The position numbers and the translations under genes are program-made. A stretch of 64,000 nt of DNA from Eubacterium ruminantium (GTDB lineage: Bacteria > Bacillota > Clostridia > Lachnospirales > Lachnospiraceae). A model generated the notes under the pieces. That model was not told the origin of the DNA. It did no database searches and worked only from the letters and a program-made list of their open reading frames with translations. Positions within the stretch are counted from its first letter, which is position 1. Each line of letters begins with the position of its first letter. Location of the stretch: the NCBI RefSeq assembly GCF_900167085.1, contig NZ_FUXA01000010.1, forward strand, positions 1 to 64,000, read 5' to 3'. Positions 18,026 through 27,660 of this stretch are shown here, piece by piece.

Positions 18026-19456
18026 TTATTCTTCTTCATATCCGCTTATTACCTTACCTTTTTCAACGTCATATGTCTTGCCGTCAACTTCAACAGTACC
18101 TGTGAAATCAAATGCAACCTTACCTGCTTTGCAGTACCATACTCCGTCGGAATTCTTTGCTACACCATCTTCAAATACAACTTTACCCTTTTTAACAAGC
18201 CACCATCCGTTTTTATTCTGAGCAACTGTTGTTTTCTTGGCAAGCTTACCTTTCTCAACGTACCAGTATGCTTCTTTGCCATCGATAGGAGCTTTTACAA
18301 GTCCATTCTTATCATAATCTACAGCACCGGCAAATACATAATACCAATTGCTTTTATATCTGGCAAAACCATAATATTTCTTATGCTTAACACCATTCTT
18401 AGCGAAATACAGCTTTCCATCTTCACTATACTTCTGAAGTCCCTTCTTAGATGGGTCAAACGGATAGATAAAAGTATCTTCTTTCTTGATAACTTCCGTT
18501 CTTTCTTCATTTGTATAATATATTTTATTGGTTCTGTCAAACCAACATTCAATACGTCCTGCCTTAGTAAGAGTCGCTTCAGCCGGCTCAATATGCTTAA
18601 TCTCGATAACTTCAATCTTATCCTTAGGGATGGCACTTGTTGAAGTTTCTGTTATTTTAGCTTCTGTTGTAGCTGATGACTCACTTGAAGCTTCTGACTT
18701 CATCATCTCACTTGTGATATTAGCAACAAGTTCTTTTTCTCTCTTATTATCATCTGAACTACCGCTTGTTAATGCGATCACAATGATCAAAACAAGTATC
18801 GTTGCAGCGGCTCCGATAAGAATCTTCTTCTTATCATCCATTACAAATCCCGGTTTAGATGTACGACCTGAATTACCGAAACTTGAAACAGTATTTGAAT
18901 TATTAATACTTCCGGTATTACCTATACCATTTGAAGAATTTGCGTTATTAACAATATTTGAAGCATTTACTGCTACTCCGGTTGAAATATCATTTGACTC
19001 AACCGCCTCAACTGTATCCTTAACTTCAGTTGCAGCATCCGAAGAATCAGTTTCCGACTCCCCAACTTCTTTATCAGCCGAATTCTTATTCATATTAGCA
19101 ACAGCATTACGTATAAGATCACCTGTATCGGAATCACTTTCCTTAGCCTTATCCTTGCTGTCTTTATCAGAATTATCTTCTTTATCTATCTGCTTATCAG
19201 ATTGTTTAACAGGTGCGTCAGCAGATGTTATCATCTGAGTTTCATCATACGATTTCATATTAGCCGGCATATCGCTGGCTCTAAGGTTGATTGTCTCCTC
19301 ATCATCAGGAGAAATCTCATCGCCATCACCGTAAGCACCACTGGTTTGTTTTGAATTATTATTTAAGTGTGGCATATAATCTCTATTATCGAAGCCGCAT
19401 CTTTCGCAAATAATCTCATCGTCCCTAAGCTTATTCCCGCATTTAACACAAAACAT
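18026..19456 (-). CDS. Zinc-ribbon membrane protein with surface repeat domain
   Basis: 476 residues. Order: zinc ribbon CVKCGNKLRDDEIICERCG (residues 3-21), a long Ser/Asp/Asn-rich linker, one membrane segment near 212-230 (ILIGAAATILVLIIVIALTS), then an outer part. The outer part starts with the EATLTKAGRIECWFDRTNKI type domain often found in clostridial surface proteins, followed by several short aromatic repeats with the pattern W-Y/W-x-x-x-G-K-V (GWWLVKKGKVV, GVWYCKAGKVA, KTYDVEKGKVI). Those resemble cell-wall or choline-binding-like repeats. The second of two adjacent ATGs is preferred because GAGGTG is then five bases away. It is a tandem paralogue of the gene at 19674. Confidence 0.78.
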   Translation of the reverse strand: MFCVKCGNKLRDDEIICERCGFDNRDYMPHLNNNSKQTSGAYGDGDEISPDDEETINLRASDMPANMKSYDETQMITSADAPVKQSDKQIDKEDNSDKDSKDKAKESDSDTGDLIRNAVANMNKNSADKEVGESETDSSDAATEVKDTVEAVESNDISTGVAVNASNIVNNANSSNGIGNTGSINNSNTVSSFGNSGRTSKPGFVMDDKKKILIGAAATILVLIIVIALTSGSSDDNKREKELVANITSEMMKSEASSESSATTEAKITETSTSAIPKDKIEVIEIKHIEPAEATLTKAGRIECWFDRTNKIYYTNEERTEVIKKEDTFIYPFDPSKKGLQKYSEDGKLYFAKNGVKHKKYYGFARYKSNWYYVFAGAVDYDKNGLVKAPIDGKEAYWYVEKGKLAKKTTVAQNKNGWWLVKKGKVVFEDGVAKNSDGVWYCKAGKVAFDFTGTVEVDGKTYDVEKGKVISGYEEE

Positions 19457-19542
19457 CATGTCACCTCATACTTTCAAAAAATGCCCCTCTGATTTACTAT
19501 AAATCATTTCCCTATATATTTCAATTATTTTTGTGGTTTTTA

Positions 19543-19623
19543 GTCAAAAAAACGGCAGAAATTTGTGATTTTCTATCTATGAAAAAGTCCTGATAGTCAC
19601 TTATTTCAACCGTTTTTTTAGTC
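19543..19623 (-). terminator. Inverted repeat, possible terminator of the 19674 gene
   Basis: AAAAAAACGG (19546-19555) pairs with CCGTTTTTTT (19610-19619); the flanking GTC and AGTC copies make it almost symmetrical. On the minus strand the stem ends in seven T. The loop is long (54 bases) with weaker inner pairing. Confidence 0.45.
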
Positions 19624-19673
19624 AGTATTTTAACAAAAATACAAATTATTCTATTTTGATTTTTTAAAATATT

Positions 19674-21122
19674 CTATCTTGTAGTTTTCTTTCCGTCGGA
19701 AGGTGATGCCGTATCAGGTAATTCAAGTCCCGATCTGCTCTTAACAATTTTCGCTTCGGAAGCATTTATTACTTTTGCCAAATCAGAATAAAGATCATCA
19801 CTTCTCTTAAAGTCCACAAAAGTATCTTCTATAAGTTCAACATCTTTACTGTATGGTTTGATAGCACCTGTACCTGTTCCAACCCATAAATGATCCTCTC
19901 CTATCGAATAAATTATGAGTACTGTCTTTCCCTCAAGAGATAATTCGGCAAACTTTGCTTCAATATACTCACTCATCGGTACCTCAGGAAGTTCATCTAT
20001 CACTAATAAAAATGGTCTTATTCCTGTCTTTTTGTAAAAGCTCTTTAATGCTTTTAAGATGGAATCTTCTCCTGAAGGGCTGAGTTTATTTCCTTTTCCC
20101 GATTCATCCAGGTAATAATCTTTCGGCTGTAAGTCATCAACCGAACCGATCTTTTTCTCGCTTTCAACTTTTCCATTAACAACATCATATAAAACGCCGT
20201 CAACATTATAAGTTCCCGAAATCTCAGGATCTATCTTTCCGTTTGTCACAAGCCACTTTTCACCATTTGCTTCGACGATATCATTTACAAATACAACTTT
20301 ACCATGTCTTACATACCATAAGCCTTCTTCATTCTCAGCTATGGTATTGATAAATCTGACTTTACCATTTTCTACATACCACCAGTTCTTATCGTCATAA
20401 ACCGATCCATATTCAATACCGGTGAAATGTATATTGGCAGTTCCGTCTTTAATATGATACCATTCATGTTCATACTCTACGAAATCATTATAAGATGTAT
20501 CAACTACACCATCCGTAAGATAATACAGCTGGCCGTCTTCATCATATTTGATCACGCCATTTGCATCTTTTCCATACGCATATATTTCAACTTCATCAGG
20601 GATAAGTTCCTTCGTGCCCTTTTCATCTGCAAAATATTTATCGCAGTCGATACAGTACCAGCAGTCGATACTTCCTTTTTGAAATATCGTAGCTTCCTTT
20701 GCATCTACCCGGATCATATTATGCTTTGAAGAGCCTTTAAGCTTATTCTTGATAACAAATAAAAACACTCCGGCCAAAATAATGATTATCGCTGCCGCAA
20801 TTATAAATGTGATCTTCTTATCTTTATTTTTGAAAACCTTGTCTTCTTTTTCGGAAGAGTCGATTGCTTCAACCACATCTTTAACTGCTTCTTTTTTGTT
20901 TGATTCAGCCTTATCAATTTCGACTTTTACGGTCTCTTCTGCATTTGCTTCGGTTTTATCTGACACAGTTTTATCTATCACAGCTTTATCCGACTCAGTT
21001 TTATTCTTAACCTTGTCGTCTTCATTTGTTGGACTTATTATTTCTTTATTAATACTTCCGGACTTTTCAGACAATGCCTTATTTCCTTTATTTCCGGACT
21101 TTTTCTTATTAACGTTCTTCAA
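19674..21122 (-). CDS. Membrane protein with surface repeats and TPM-like domain
   Basis: 482 residues. A Lys/Glu/Ser-rich cytosolic N-terminus (1-103) leads to a membrane segment near 105-125 (ITFIIAAAIIIILAGVFLFV). The outer part first has the EATIFQKGSIDCWYCIDCDK domain, then four or five aromatic repeats (NWWYVENGKV, GLWYVRHGKVV, KWLVTNGKI, VLYDVVNGKV), the same order as its neighbour at 18026. The last 150 residues resemble a TPM domain (TGIRPFLLVIDELPEVP, EGKTVLIIYSIGEDHLWVGT), a fold seen in envelope and photosystem repair proteins. It lacks the zinc ribbon of its paralogue. The start is a TTG at 21122, with a stop codon directly before it in frame and AAAGGA upstream. Confidence 0.75.
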   Translation of the reverse strand: MKNVNKKKSGNKGNKALSEKSGSINKEIISPTNEDDKVKNKTESDKAVIDKTVSDKTEANAEETVKVEIDKAESNKKEAVKDVVEAIDSSEKEDKVFKNKDKKITFIIAAAIIIILAGVFLFVIKNKLKGSSKHNMIRVDAKEATIFQKGSIDCWYCIDCDKYFADEKGTKELIPDEVEIYAYGKDANGVIKYDEDGQLYYLTDGVVDTSYNDFVEYEHEWYHIKDGTANIHFTGIEYGSVYDDKNWWYVENGKVRFINTIAENEEGLWYVRHGKVVFVNDIVEANGEKWLVTNGKIDPEISGTYNVDGVLYDVVNGKVESEKKIGSVDDLQPKDYYLDESGKGNKLSPSGEDSILKALKSFYKKTGIRPFLLVIDELPEVPMSEYIEAKFAELSLEGKTVLIIYSIGEDHLWVGTGTGAIKPYSKDVELIEDTFVDFKRSDDLYSDLAKVINASEAKIVKSRSGLELPDTASPSDGKKTTR

Positions 21123-21194
21123 TTAAAATGATTCCTTTCGAAATAATCCTAAATAAGTTTATAACAATTATTAACTAATAAGTCAAGAAATGGT

Positions 21195-22556
21195 CTATTT
21201 TATAAGTCCCAAAGCTTCATTTATATTTGATACGGTATAGATCTTTATTCCCATCTTTTCCATGCTGCTCTTATCATAATTAGACGAAGGGATGATGCAT
21301 GATGTGAATCCCATCTTCTCAGCTTCTCCGATTCTTTGAACTATATTTCGGATACCTCTTATCTCACCTGTAAGTCCTATCTCACCAATGATACATACAG
21401 AAGAATCGAGCGCTCTGTTCCTGAAACTTGAAGCTATAGCCATGGCAATACCTAAATCCGCCGAAGGATCGTTAAGTTTCATACCTCCTGCTATATTCAC
21501 ATAACAGTCCGATCCTGCAAGATTGAGTCCTGCTCTTTTCTCAAGAACAGCCATTAAAAGATTGACTCTGTTATAGTCCACACCAACCGCTGTTCTTCTG
21601 GCCATATTGAAGTTTGAATCACATACAAGAGCCTGGATTTCAAGCATAATAGCCCTGCTTCCTTCAACGACACTTACAACCACCGAACCCGGTGCATTTT
21701 CCGGTCTTCCGTTGAGGAACATCTTCGACGGATTGGAAACTTCCTCAAGACCCTTATCCGTCATGTTAAATACACCTATCTCATTTGTTGATCCAAATCT
21801 GTTTTTAACCGCTCTGAGAAGTCTGAAGCCGGCATTTCCGTCACCTTCAAAATACAATACACAGTCCACCATATGCTCAAGAGTTCTTGGTCCTGCAACC
21901 ATTCCTTCTTTAGTAACATGACCAACTATAAATATTGCAACGTTAAGTCTTTTTGCCAACTGAAGCAGTCTATTCGTTACTTCTCTTACCTGTGTAACGG
22001 TTCCCGGCGCATTATCCGTATCAGCAGAAACCATGGTCTGAATCGAGTCAACTATCATAACCTCCGCCTGACAGTTTTCCATAGATGCAAATATATTATC
22101 AAGATCATTATCACTCTGAAGCATAAGATTCTTGCTGTTTGCACCGATTCTTTCACCTCTCATTTTAATCTGAGAAAGTGATTCTTCTCCCGACACATAG
22201 AAAACCTTAGTTCCTTTATCAGAAAGATTTCTGCACATTTCAAGAAGAAGAGTTGATTTACCGATTCCCGGATCACCGCCTACAAGAACAAGCGAACCTT
22301 TCACGATACCTCCACCGAGAACTCTGTCCAATTCATTGATTCCTGTGATCAGTCTTACCTCTTCGGTTACTGCAACCTCACCTATACTCACAGCCTTCGG
22401 TCTGTCACCGTAACTCACCTGTTTATTCTTACTTTTTGCAACCGTCTTTTCTTCTACAAATGTATTCCAGCTCTTGCAATTCGGACACTGTCCCATCCAC
22501 TTTGAAGCCTCAAATCCACATTCACTGCAGAAGAATACCGTTTTCTCTTTTGCCAA
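21195..22556 (-). CDS. radA: DNA repair protein RadA
   Basis: 453 residues. RadA is a RecA-like ATPase with helicase activity that extends branches during recombination and repair. Seen: the four-cysteine zinc finger CSECGFEASKWMGQCPNC at 10-27, Walker A in GGDPGIGKST, the RadA-specific KNRFGS motif, and a C-terminal Lon-like P-domain ending in INEALGLI. All are intact and length is normal. The start is TTG at 22556, seven bases after GGGAG. It is downstream of clpC on the same strand; clpC and radA are close in many Firmicutes, so the pairing is old. Confidence 0.96.
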   Translation of the reverse strand: MAKEKTVFFCSECGFEASKWMGQCPNCKSWNTFVEEKTVAKSKNKQVSYGDRPKAVSIGEVAVTEEVRLITGINELDRVLGGGIVKGSLVLVGGDPGIGKSTLLLEMCRNLSDKGTKVFYVSGEESLSQIKMRGERIGANSKNLMLQSDNDLDNIFASMENCQAEVMIVDSIQTMVSADTDNAPGTVTQVREVTNRLLQLAKRLNVAIFIVGHVTKEGMVAGPRTLEHMVDCVLYFEGDGNAGFRLLRAVKNRFGSTNEIGVFNMTDKGLEEVSNPSKMFLNGRPENAPGSVVVSVVEGSRAIMLEIQALVCDSNFNMARRTAVGVDYNRVNLLMAVLEKRAGLNLAGSDCYVNIAGGMKLNDPSADLGIAMAIASSFRNRALDSSVCIIGEIGLTGEIRGIRNIVQRIGEAEKMGFTSCIIPSSNYDKSSMEKMGIKIYTVSNINEALGLIK

Positions 22557-22605
22557 ATTATTTACTCCCTTTTACAATTCATTTAAAATTCAAAAATATT
22601 CAGAT

Positions 22606-22652
22606 ATAAAAAAGGAGATGATATATACATCGCTGCAGATATCCTCTCCTTA
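22606..22652 (-). terminator. Terminator between the 22659 gene and radA
   Basis: AAGGAGA near 22612-22618 pairs with TCTCCTT near 22646-22652, with additional ATAT pairing inside; a run of six T follows on the minus strand. radA must then use its own promoter or read-through. Confidence 0.7.
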
Positions 22653-22658
22653 TTTGTT

Positions 22659-23072
22659 CTAGATCTTCTCGATAACAACATTTACCTGATCGTTTTCTTC
22701 AAGTTCAACGCTTAAATTCAACTTTCCACCGAGATTTGTCTTCATCTTTCCGACATATACATCATTTACATGAACCTTATATTCTTTCTCAGGCTCAAGC
22801 TCTAATGTAATCTGAGCATCCTTGTCGCCTTCAACGGAAAATATAGTCTTTGTTGCATTAGCTCTGAAATCATGTACTGCTGTTCCCGGTACTGATTCAT
22901 ATACAAATGCTCCGTTCTTTTCAAGCTTTGTAATCTCGTAAAAAGTCTTTATCTTGTAACTGTCACCATTATATTTGAAACCATCCTGTTTGGTTTTTTC
23001 CTTTAATTCATAATTGCCAAAACTAAGGGCACCATTTTCTTCTTCACGTATTAATTCGCTAATTACTGCCAC
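22659..23072 (-). CDS. Small conserved Lachnospiraceae protein (often labelled endosialidase)
   Basis: 137 residues starting MAVISELIREEENGALSFGN. I recognise this type from many Lachnospiraceae genomes, where it is often called endosialidase. Nothing in the sequence supports an enzyme: it is a short beta-rich protein with KTNLGGKLNLSVELEEND near the end, no signal peptide, no conserved His/Asp/Glu cluster of a hydrolase. Function unknown. The start is GTG with AGGAGG eight bases upstream, so expression could be strong. It sits between clpC and radA with terminators on both sides. Confidence 0.8.
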   Translation of the reverse strand: MAVISELIREEENGALSFGNYELKEKTKQDGFKYNGDSYKIKTFYEITKLEKNGAFVYESVPGTAVHDFRANATKTIFSVEGDKDAQITLELEPEKEYKVHVNDVYVGKMKTNLGGKLNLSVELEENDQVNVVIEKI

Positions 23073-23220
23073 TGCTTAAACCTCCTCATTATTTAATTGT
23101 CATGACGCCTTCTCACATCATAGACAACCTCTTAGTGTCTATTTTGATTATATTATAATCGGTATTTTTTTTCTACTACTAATCGAATGAAATTTTGATG
23201 ATTTTTTCTTTTCGAAAATG

Positions 23221-23253
23221 AAAAAAGTCCTGTAAATATTCATTTACAGGACT
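23221..23253 (-). terminator. Intrinsic terminator of clpC
   Basis: AGTCCTGTAAAT (23226-23237) pairs with ATTTACAGGACT (23242-23253); six T follow on the minus strand. Confidence 0.92.
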
Positions 23254-23275
23254 CCCCTCCCAATTCATTTATGGC

Positions 23276-25735
23276 TCAATTGATTTTCTTTTTGAAAATC
23301 ACCTTGTCCGCATTTACACTGATACTTATACGGTCGCCTTCCTCAAATTCATTCTCAAGCATATAAAGTGACAAAGCATCCTCGATATGAGTCTGTATCG
23401 CCCTTCTAAGCGGTCTGGCACCGTATTTCGGATCATATCCTTTTTCATGGATAAACTTACGAAGCTTATCGCCATACATAAGAGTAACGCCGAGATTCTC
23501 CTTTGCTCTCTTCTTGAGATCTTTGAGCATAAGGTCAGCGATCTTCATTACATCATCCTTGGTAAGTGCCCTAAATACTATCACTTCGTCAATACGATTG
23601 ATAAATTCAGGTCTGAAGAATCTCTTGATTTCTTCCATGACATTGGATTTCATCTCATCATGTTCTCTCTCTGCAGAATCATCACTGATAAAACCGATAT
23701 GTTTTGAATCTATGATTCTTTCGGCACCTGCATTTGAAGTCATGATTATTATTGTATTCTTGAAACTTACCCTACGTCCGTGGGCGTCGGTAATGATTCC
23801 ATCATCAAGCACCTGAAGAAGTACATTAAGTACATCAGGATGTGCCTTTTCAACTTCATCAAAAAGTATAACAGAATAAGGATTCTTTCTGACTTTTTCA
23901 GAAAGCTGTCCACCATCTTCAAATCCTACATAACCCGGAGGTGAACCAATAAGTCTGGATACACTGTACTTTTCCATATATTCAGACATATCAACTCTGA
24001 TTATACTATTCTCATCTCCGAAAAGGGTTTCAGCCAATGCTTTTGAAAGTTCAGTCTTTCCGACACCGGTTGGTCCAAGGAACAGAAATGATCCAATCGG
24101 TCTTCCCGGACTCTTAAGTCCTACTCGACCTCTTCTTATAGCTGTAGCAACCGCCTTAACAGCCTCATCCTGCCCGATAACCCTTTCATGTAATTTATCC
24201 TCAAGTTTAATAAGTTTCTTGGTTTCTGACTCTGTAATCTTTGATACAGGGATCTTGGTCCAGATGGAAATAACATCAGCGATGTCATCTTCTGTGATCA
24301 GATTAACAGAAGACTCATCTTTGTTGCCTCTAAGCATTTCCTGATATTTCTTCTTAGCTCTGTCCAGACGCTTTTTGATGCTTCCCGCATCTCCGATCCT
24401 GTCCTCGATAATACATTTTTCAAGGAGTTCTTCCAGCTCTTTAATCTTATCTTTTTGATTCTGAATGACACTTATATCTGTTATGAATCCAAGATTTTTT
24501 CTGGCTCCTGCTTCATCAATAAGATCAATAGCCTTATCCGGAAGGAATCTGTCATTTATGTATCTTACCGAATAATCAATAGCAGCCTTAAGTGCCTCCT
24601 CAGAATATACGGTTCCATGATGCTCTTCATATTTATGCTTTATACCTTTAAGTATAAGGAGTGTTTCTTCCGGTGTAGGCTCTTCTACTGAAACCGGCTG
24701 GAATCTTCTTTCGAGAGCAGCATCTTTCTCAATGTATTTTCTGTATTCTTCTCTTGTAGTAGCACCGATAACCTGAATCTCACCTCTTGAAAGAGAAGGC
24801 TTCAAAATGTTCGAAGCATCCATAGAACCTTCGGCATTTCCGGCACCTACAAGGGTATGAAGTTCATCAATAAAAAGGATAACATTTCCTGCTGCCTTTA
24901 CTTCATTGATGGTCTTCTTTATTCTATCTTCAAACTCGCCTCTATATTTCGAACCGGCAACCATACCGGAAAGATCTAGGCTTAGTATCTTTTTATCTCT
25001 GAGATTTTCAGGAACATTTCCTGATTCTATAAGCTGAGCAAGTCCCTCTACTATAGCAGTTTTTCCGACACCCGGCTCACCAACAAGACAGGCATTATTC
25101 TTCATTCTTCTGCAAAGAATCTGCATTACTCTCTTGGTCTCGATATCTCTACCGATAACAGGATCAAGATTTCCTCTCTCAGCCTCAGCATTGAGATTTC
25201 TTGAATACTGCATAAGAGCAGGCATAGGAAGTTTTCCCTTTGCCTTTTTATTTCTTAACTGCACAAATGAACTATAATCCTTTTCCGCACTTTCCGGATT
25301 CATACCACAGGATACAAGGATATCAAGATAAACCTTCTTAATATCAATCTTTAATCTGCTAAAGATTGATATTGCGGTACTTCCATCCGTCTTAATGAGC
25401 GCAAGAAGAATATGCTCAGTACCACATTTAAGCGATCTGAGTGCATATGCCTCTTTACCTGCATTATCCAGAACCTCTCTGGATTTACCCGTAAACTCAT
25501 TATCACCTGAATTAAGCAGTTCTGTTGCATTATCATGTGTCTCTTCAGCCACACTTCTAAGCGTCTTCTCATCCACTCCTGCTTTCTCAAGTATCTTATA
25601 TGCAATTCCTGTTCCGGCTGTAAAAAGACCACAAAGAATATGTGAAGTCTCTACCAAGCCTCTGCCTGATTTTTTTGAAAATGCACGTGCTTCATTTAAT
25701 GCTTCCGAAGCAGCACCGGTAAACTCATATTTCAA
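23276..25735 (-). CDS. clpC: ATP-dependent Clp protease ATPase subunit ClpC
   Basis: 819 residues, AAA+ unfoldase that feeds proteins to ClpP. Order: double Clp-N repeat (1-145), first AAA+ module with GEPGVGKTA and LFIDELHTLVGAG, a middle coiled-coil region (about 410-470, QKDKIKELEELLEKC) of the short ClpC kind, second AAA+ module with GPTGVGKTE and ILFDEVEKAH, and the C-terminal D2-small domain. The start is TTG at 25735, eight bases after GGAGG. Usually clpC follows ctsR-mcsA-mcsB; here those are absent and the gene follows purD after only 38 bases. No CtsR operator was seen in that gap. Confidence 0.95.
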   Translation of the reverse strand: MKYEFTGAASEALNEARAFSKKSGRGLVETSHILCGLFTAGTGIAYKILEKAGVDEKTLRSVAEETHDNATELLNSGDNEFTGKSREVLDNAGKEAYALRSLKCGTEHILLALIKTDGSTAISIFSRLKIDIKKVYLDILVSCGMNPESAEKDYSSFVQLRNKKAKGKLPMPALMQYSRNLNAEAERGNLDPVIGRDIETKRVMQILCRRMKNNACLVGEPGVGKTAIVEGLAQLIESGNVPENLRDKKILSLDLSGMVAGSKYRGEFEDRIKKTINEVKAAGNVILFIDELHTLVGAGNAEGSMDASNILKPSLSRGEIQVIGATTREEYRKYIEKDAALERRFQPVSVEEPTPEETLLILKGIKHKYEEHHGTVYSEEALKAAIDYSVRYINDRFLPDKAIDLIDEAGARKNLGFITDISVIQNQKDKIKELEELLEKCIIEDRIGDAGSIKKRLDRAKKKYQEMLRGNKDESSVNLITEDDIADVISIWTKIPVSKITESETKKLIKLEDKLHERVIGQDEAVKAVATAIRRGRVGLKSPGRPIGSFLFLGPTGVGKTELSKALAETLFGDENSIIRVDMSEYMEKYSVSRLIGSPPGYVGFEDGGQLSEKVRKNPYSVILFDEVEKAHPDVLNVLLQVLDDGIITDAHGRRVSFKNTIIIMTSNAGAERIIDSKHIGFISDDSAEREHDEMKSNVMEEIKRFFRPEFINRIDEVIVFRALTKDDVMKIADLMLKDLKKRAKENLGVTLMYGDKLRKFIHEKGYDPKYGARPLRRAIQTHIEDALSLYMLENEFEEGDRISISVNADKVIFKKKIN

Positions 25736-25773
25736 GAGTATTGCCTCCAGTTTAAATAGGCCGCTAACGAATC

Positions 25774-27045
25774 TTACTGCTCGTCAATAGCCTTTCCTAT
25801 ATCATGTCTCATATATTTATTATCAAATGATACCCACTCTGTGGCATCATAAGCATTCTTTCTAGCTGTAACAAGGTCTTTTCCGAGAGCTGTTATACCA
25901 ATAACACGTCCACCGTTTGTAACAACCTCATTATCCTTAAACTTAGTACCTGAATGGAATGCAAAATAATCTTTCTTATCTGCAAAATTTTCAAGTCCTT
26001 TAATTGGGAATCCCTTCTCATAAGAAACAGGATATCCGTCTGAAGCAAGCATAACGCATACTGCTGCATTGTCTTCGAACTGAAGATCAATCTTATCAAG
26101 AGTACCGTCAACACAAGCTTCCATTACATCGATGATGTCATTCTTCATACGAGGAATAACAACCTGAGCTTCAGGATCTCCGAAACGAGCATTATACTCA
26201 AGGATCTTTGGTCCGTCAGGTGTAAGCATAAGTCCACAGAAAAGAACTCCCTTGAATTCTCTTCCTTCAGCTCTCATGGCATCGATAGTTGGCTGATAAA
26301 TATTCTTCATACAATAATCAGCAATCTCATCTGTGTAGAATGGGCTTGGTGAAAATGTACCCATACCACCTGTATTTAAACCTGTATCATTATCTCCGGC
26401 TCTCTTATGATCCTGAGCTGATGTCATAGGCTTAATTGTCTTACCGTCAGAGTAGCAAAGAACAGATACTTCTCTACCTGTCATGAACTCTTCAACAACC
26501 ATTCTGTTACCTGCGCTACCGAACTTCTTGTCCTGCATGATCTCTTTAACGCCTTCTTTAGCTTCTTCTAAAGTATTGCAGATAAGAACTCCCTTTCCAA
26601 GTGCAAGTCCGTCTGCCTTAAGAACGATAGGCATTTTAGCTGTCTCAAGATATTTGAGAGCTAATTCAGCATCATCAAATGTCTCATAAGCAGCTGAAGG
26701 AATGTTGTATTTCTTCATAAGGTCCTTTGAGAAAGCCTTTGAAGCTTCGATTATAGCAGCATTCTTTCTTGGGCCGAATGTCTTTATGCCTTCATCAAGG
26801 AATGCATCTGCAACACCTGCAGCAAGTGGATCATCAGGTGCTACTATTACAAAATCAATAGCCTTTTCCTTTGCAAACTTAACAAGATTTTCAGCATCCA
26901 TAACTGATATATCAACGCACTCCGCATACTGGGCAATACCTGCATTTCCGGGTGCAGCATAAATCTTCTCTACCTTTGGGCTCTTAGCAACTGCCCAGGC
27001 AATGGCATGTTCACGTCCACCGCCGCCTACCAATAAAACTTTCAT
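25774..27045 (-). CDS. purD: Phosphoribosylamine-glycine ligase
   Basis: 423 residues, ATP-grasp enzyme of purine synthesis that joins glycine to phosphoribosylamine to make GAR. Seen: the N-terminal GGGGREHA (6-13), ATP-grasp segments around KADGLALGKGV and MVVEEFMTGREVSVL, the HKRAGDNDTGLNTGGMG signature, and the metal-binding EYNARFGDPE. Length and motifs are complete. It is the last of purM-purN-purD, 21 bases after purN. Confidence 0.96.
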   Translation of the reverse strand: MKVLLVGGGGREHAIAWAVAKSPKVEKIYAAPGNAGIAQYAECVDISVMDAENLVKFAKEKAIDFVIVAPDDPLAAGVADAFLDEGIKTFGPRKNAAIIEASKAFSKDLMKKYNIPSAAYETFDDAELALKYLETAKMPIVLKADGLALGKGVLICNTLEEAKEGVKEIMQDKKFGSAGNRMVVEEFMTGREVSVLCYSDGKTIKPMTSAQDHKRAGDNDTGLNTGGMGTFSPSPFYTDEIADYCMKNIYQPTIDAMRAEGREFKGVLFCGLMLTPDGPKILEYNARFGDPEAQVVIPRMKNDIIDVMEACVDGTLDKIDLQFEDNAAVCVMLASDGYPVSYEKGFPIKGLENFADKKDYFAFHSGTKFKDNEVVTNGGRVIGITALGKDLVTARKNAYDATEWVSFDNKYMRHDIGKAIDEQ

Positions 27046-27066
27046 CTCTGTCTCCTTTATCTATCC

Positions 27067-27660
27067 TTAAATTCTGCCATTAGCGATCATATCGATTGCT
27101 TCCGGAAGAATTATCCATTCAGCTTCTTCCATTACTCGCTGCTGAAGCACCTTTGCTGTATCTCCCGGCAGAACATTTACTGCCTTCTGGAGGATAATAG
27201 GACCTGTATCGGTTCCTTTATCAACAAAATGAACTGTAGCACCTGTAACCTTAACACCTCTTGCGAGAGCAGCCTCATGAACCTTTAATCCATAATATCC
27301 TGTTCCACAGAATGAAGGAATGAGTGATGGATGAATATTGATCATCCTGTTCTCATATTTATCGATCATTGCAGGTGGAATCACAACAAGGAATCCTGCC
27401 AAAACAACGAGGTCAGGATCAAAGCTATCCACCTTTTCAAGAAGTGCATTATTGAATTCTTCTCTTGTAGGGAAATCCTTTGCTGAAACAACCGCATTCG
27501 GAATGCCTGCATTTTCTGCTCTTGTCAGAGAATAAACATTATGATTATTGCTTATAACGCCGACTACTTCCGCATTCTTTACGGTTCCGTCTTTAATCTT
27601 ATCAAGAATAGCCTGAAGGTTTGTTCCGCCACCTGAAACAAGAACTACAACTCTTAGCAT
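27067..27660 (-). CDS. purN: Phosphoribosylglycinamide formyltransferase
   Basis: 197 residues. Transfers a formyl group from 10-formyl-THF to GAR. Seen: VLVSGGGTNLQAIL at the start, the catalytic region with NIHPSLIPSFCG (N and H), and the aspartate in VDKGTDTGPIIL. Overlaps the end of purM by 7 bases, so translation is coupled. Confidence 0.96.
   Translation of the reverse strand: MLRVVVLVSGGGTNLQAILDKIKDGTVKNAEVVGVISNNHNVYSLTRAENAGIPNAVVSAKDFPTREEFNNALLEKVDSFDPDLVVLAGFLVVIPPAMIDKYENRMINIHPSLIPSFCGTGYYGLKVHEAALARGVKVTGATVHFVDKGTDTGPIILQKAVNVLPGDTAKVLQQRVMEEAEWIILPEAIDMIANGRI

Noticed and set aside
18528-19238. Long plus-strand frame of 236 codons
   Set aside because: Antisense to the low-complexity Ser/Asp linker of the 18026 gene, which explains the absence of stops; no start signal.
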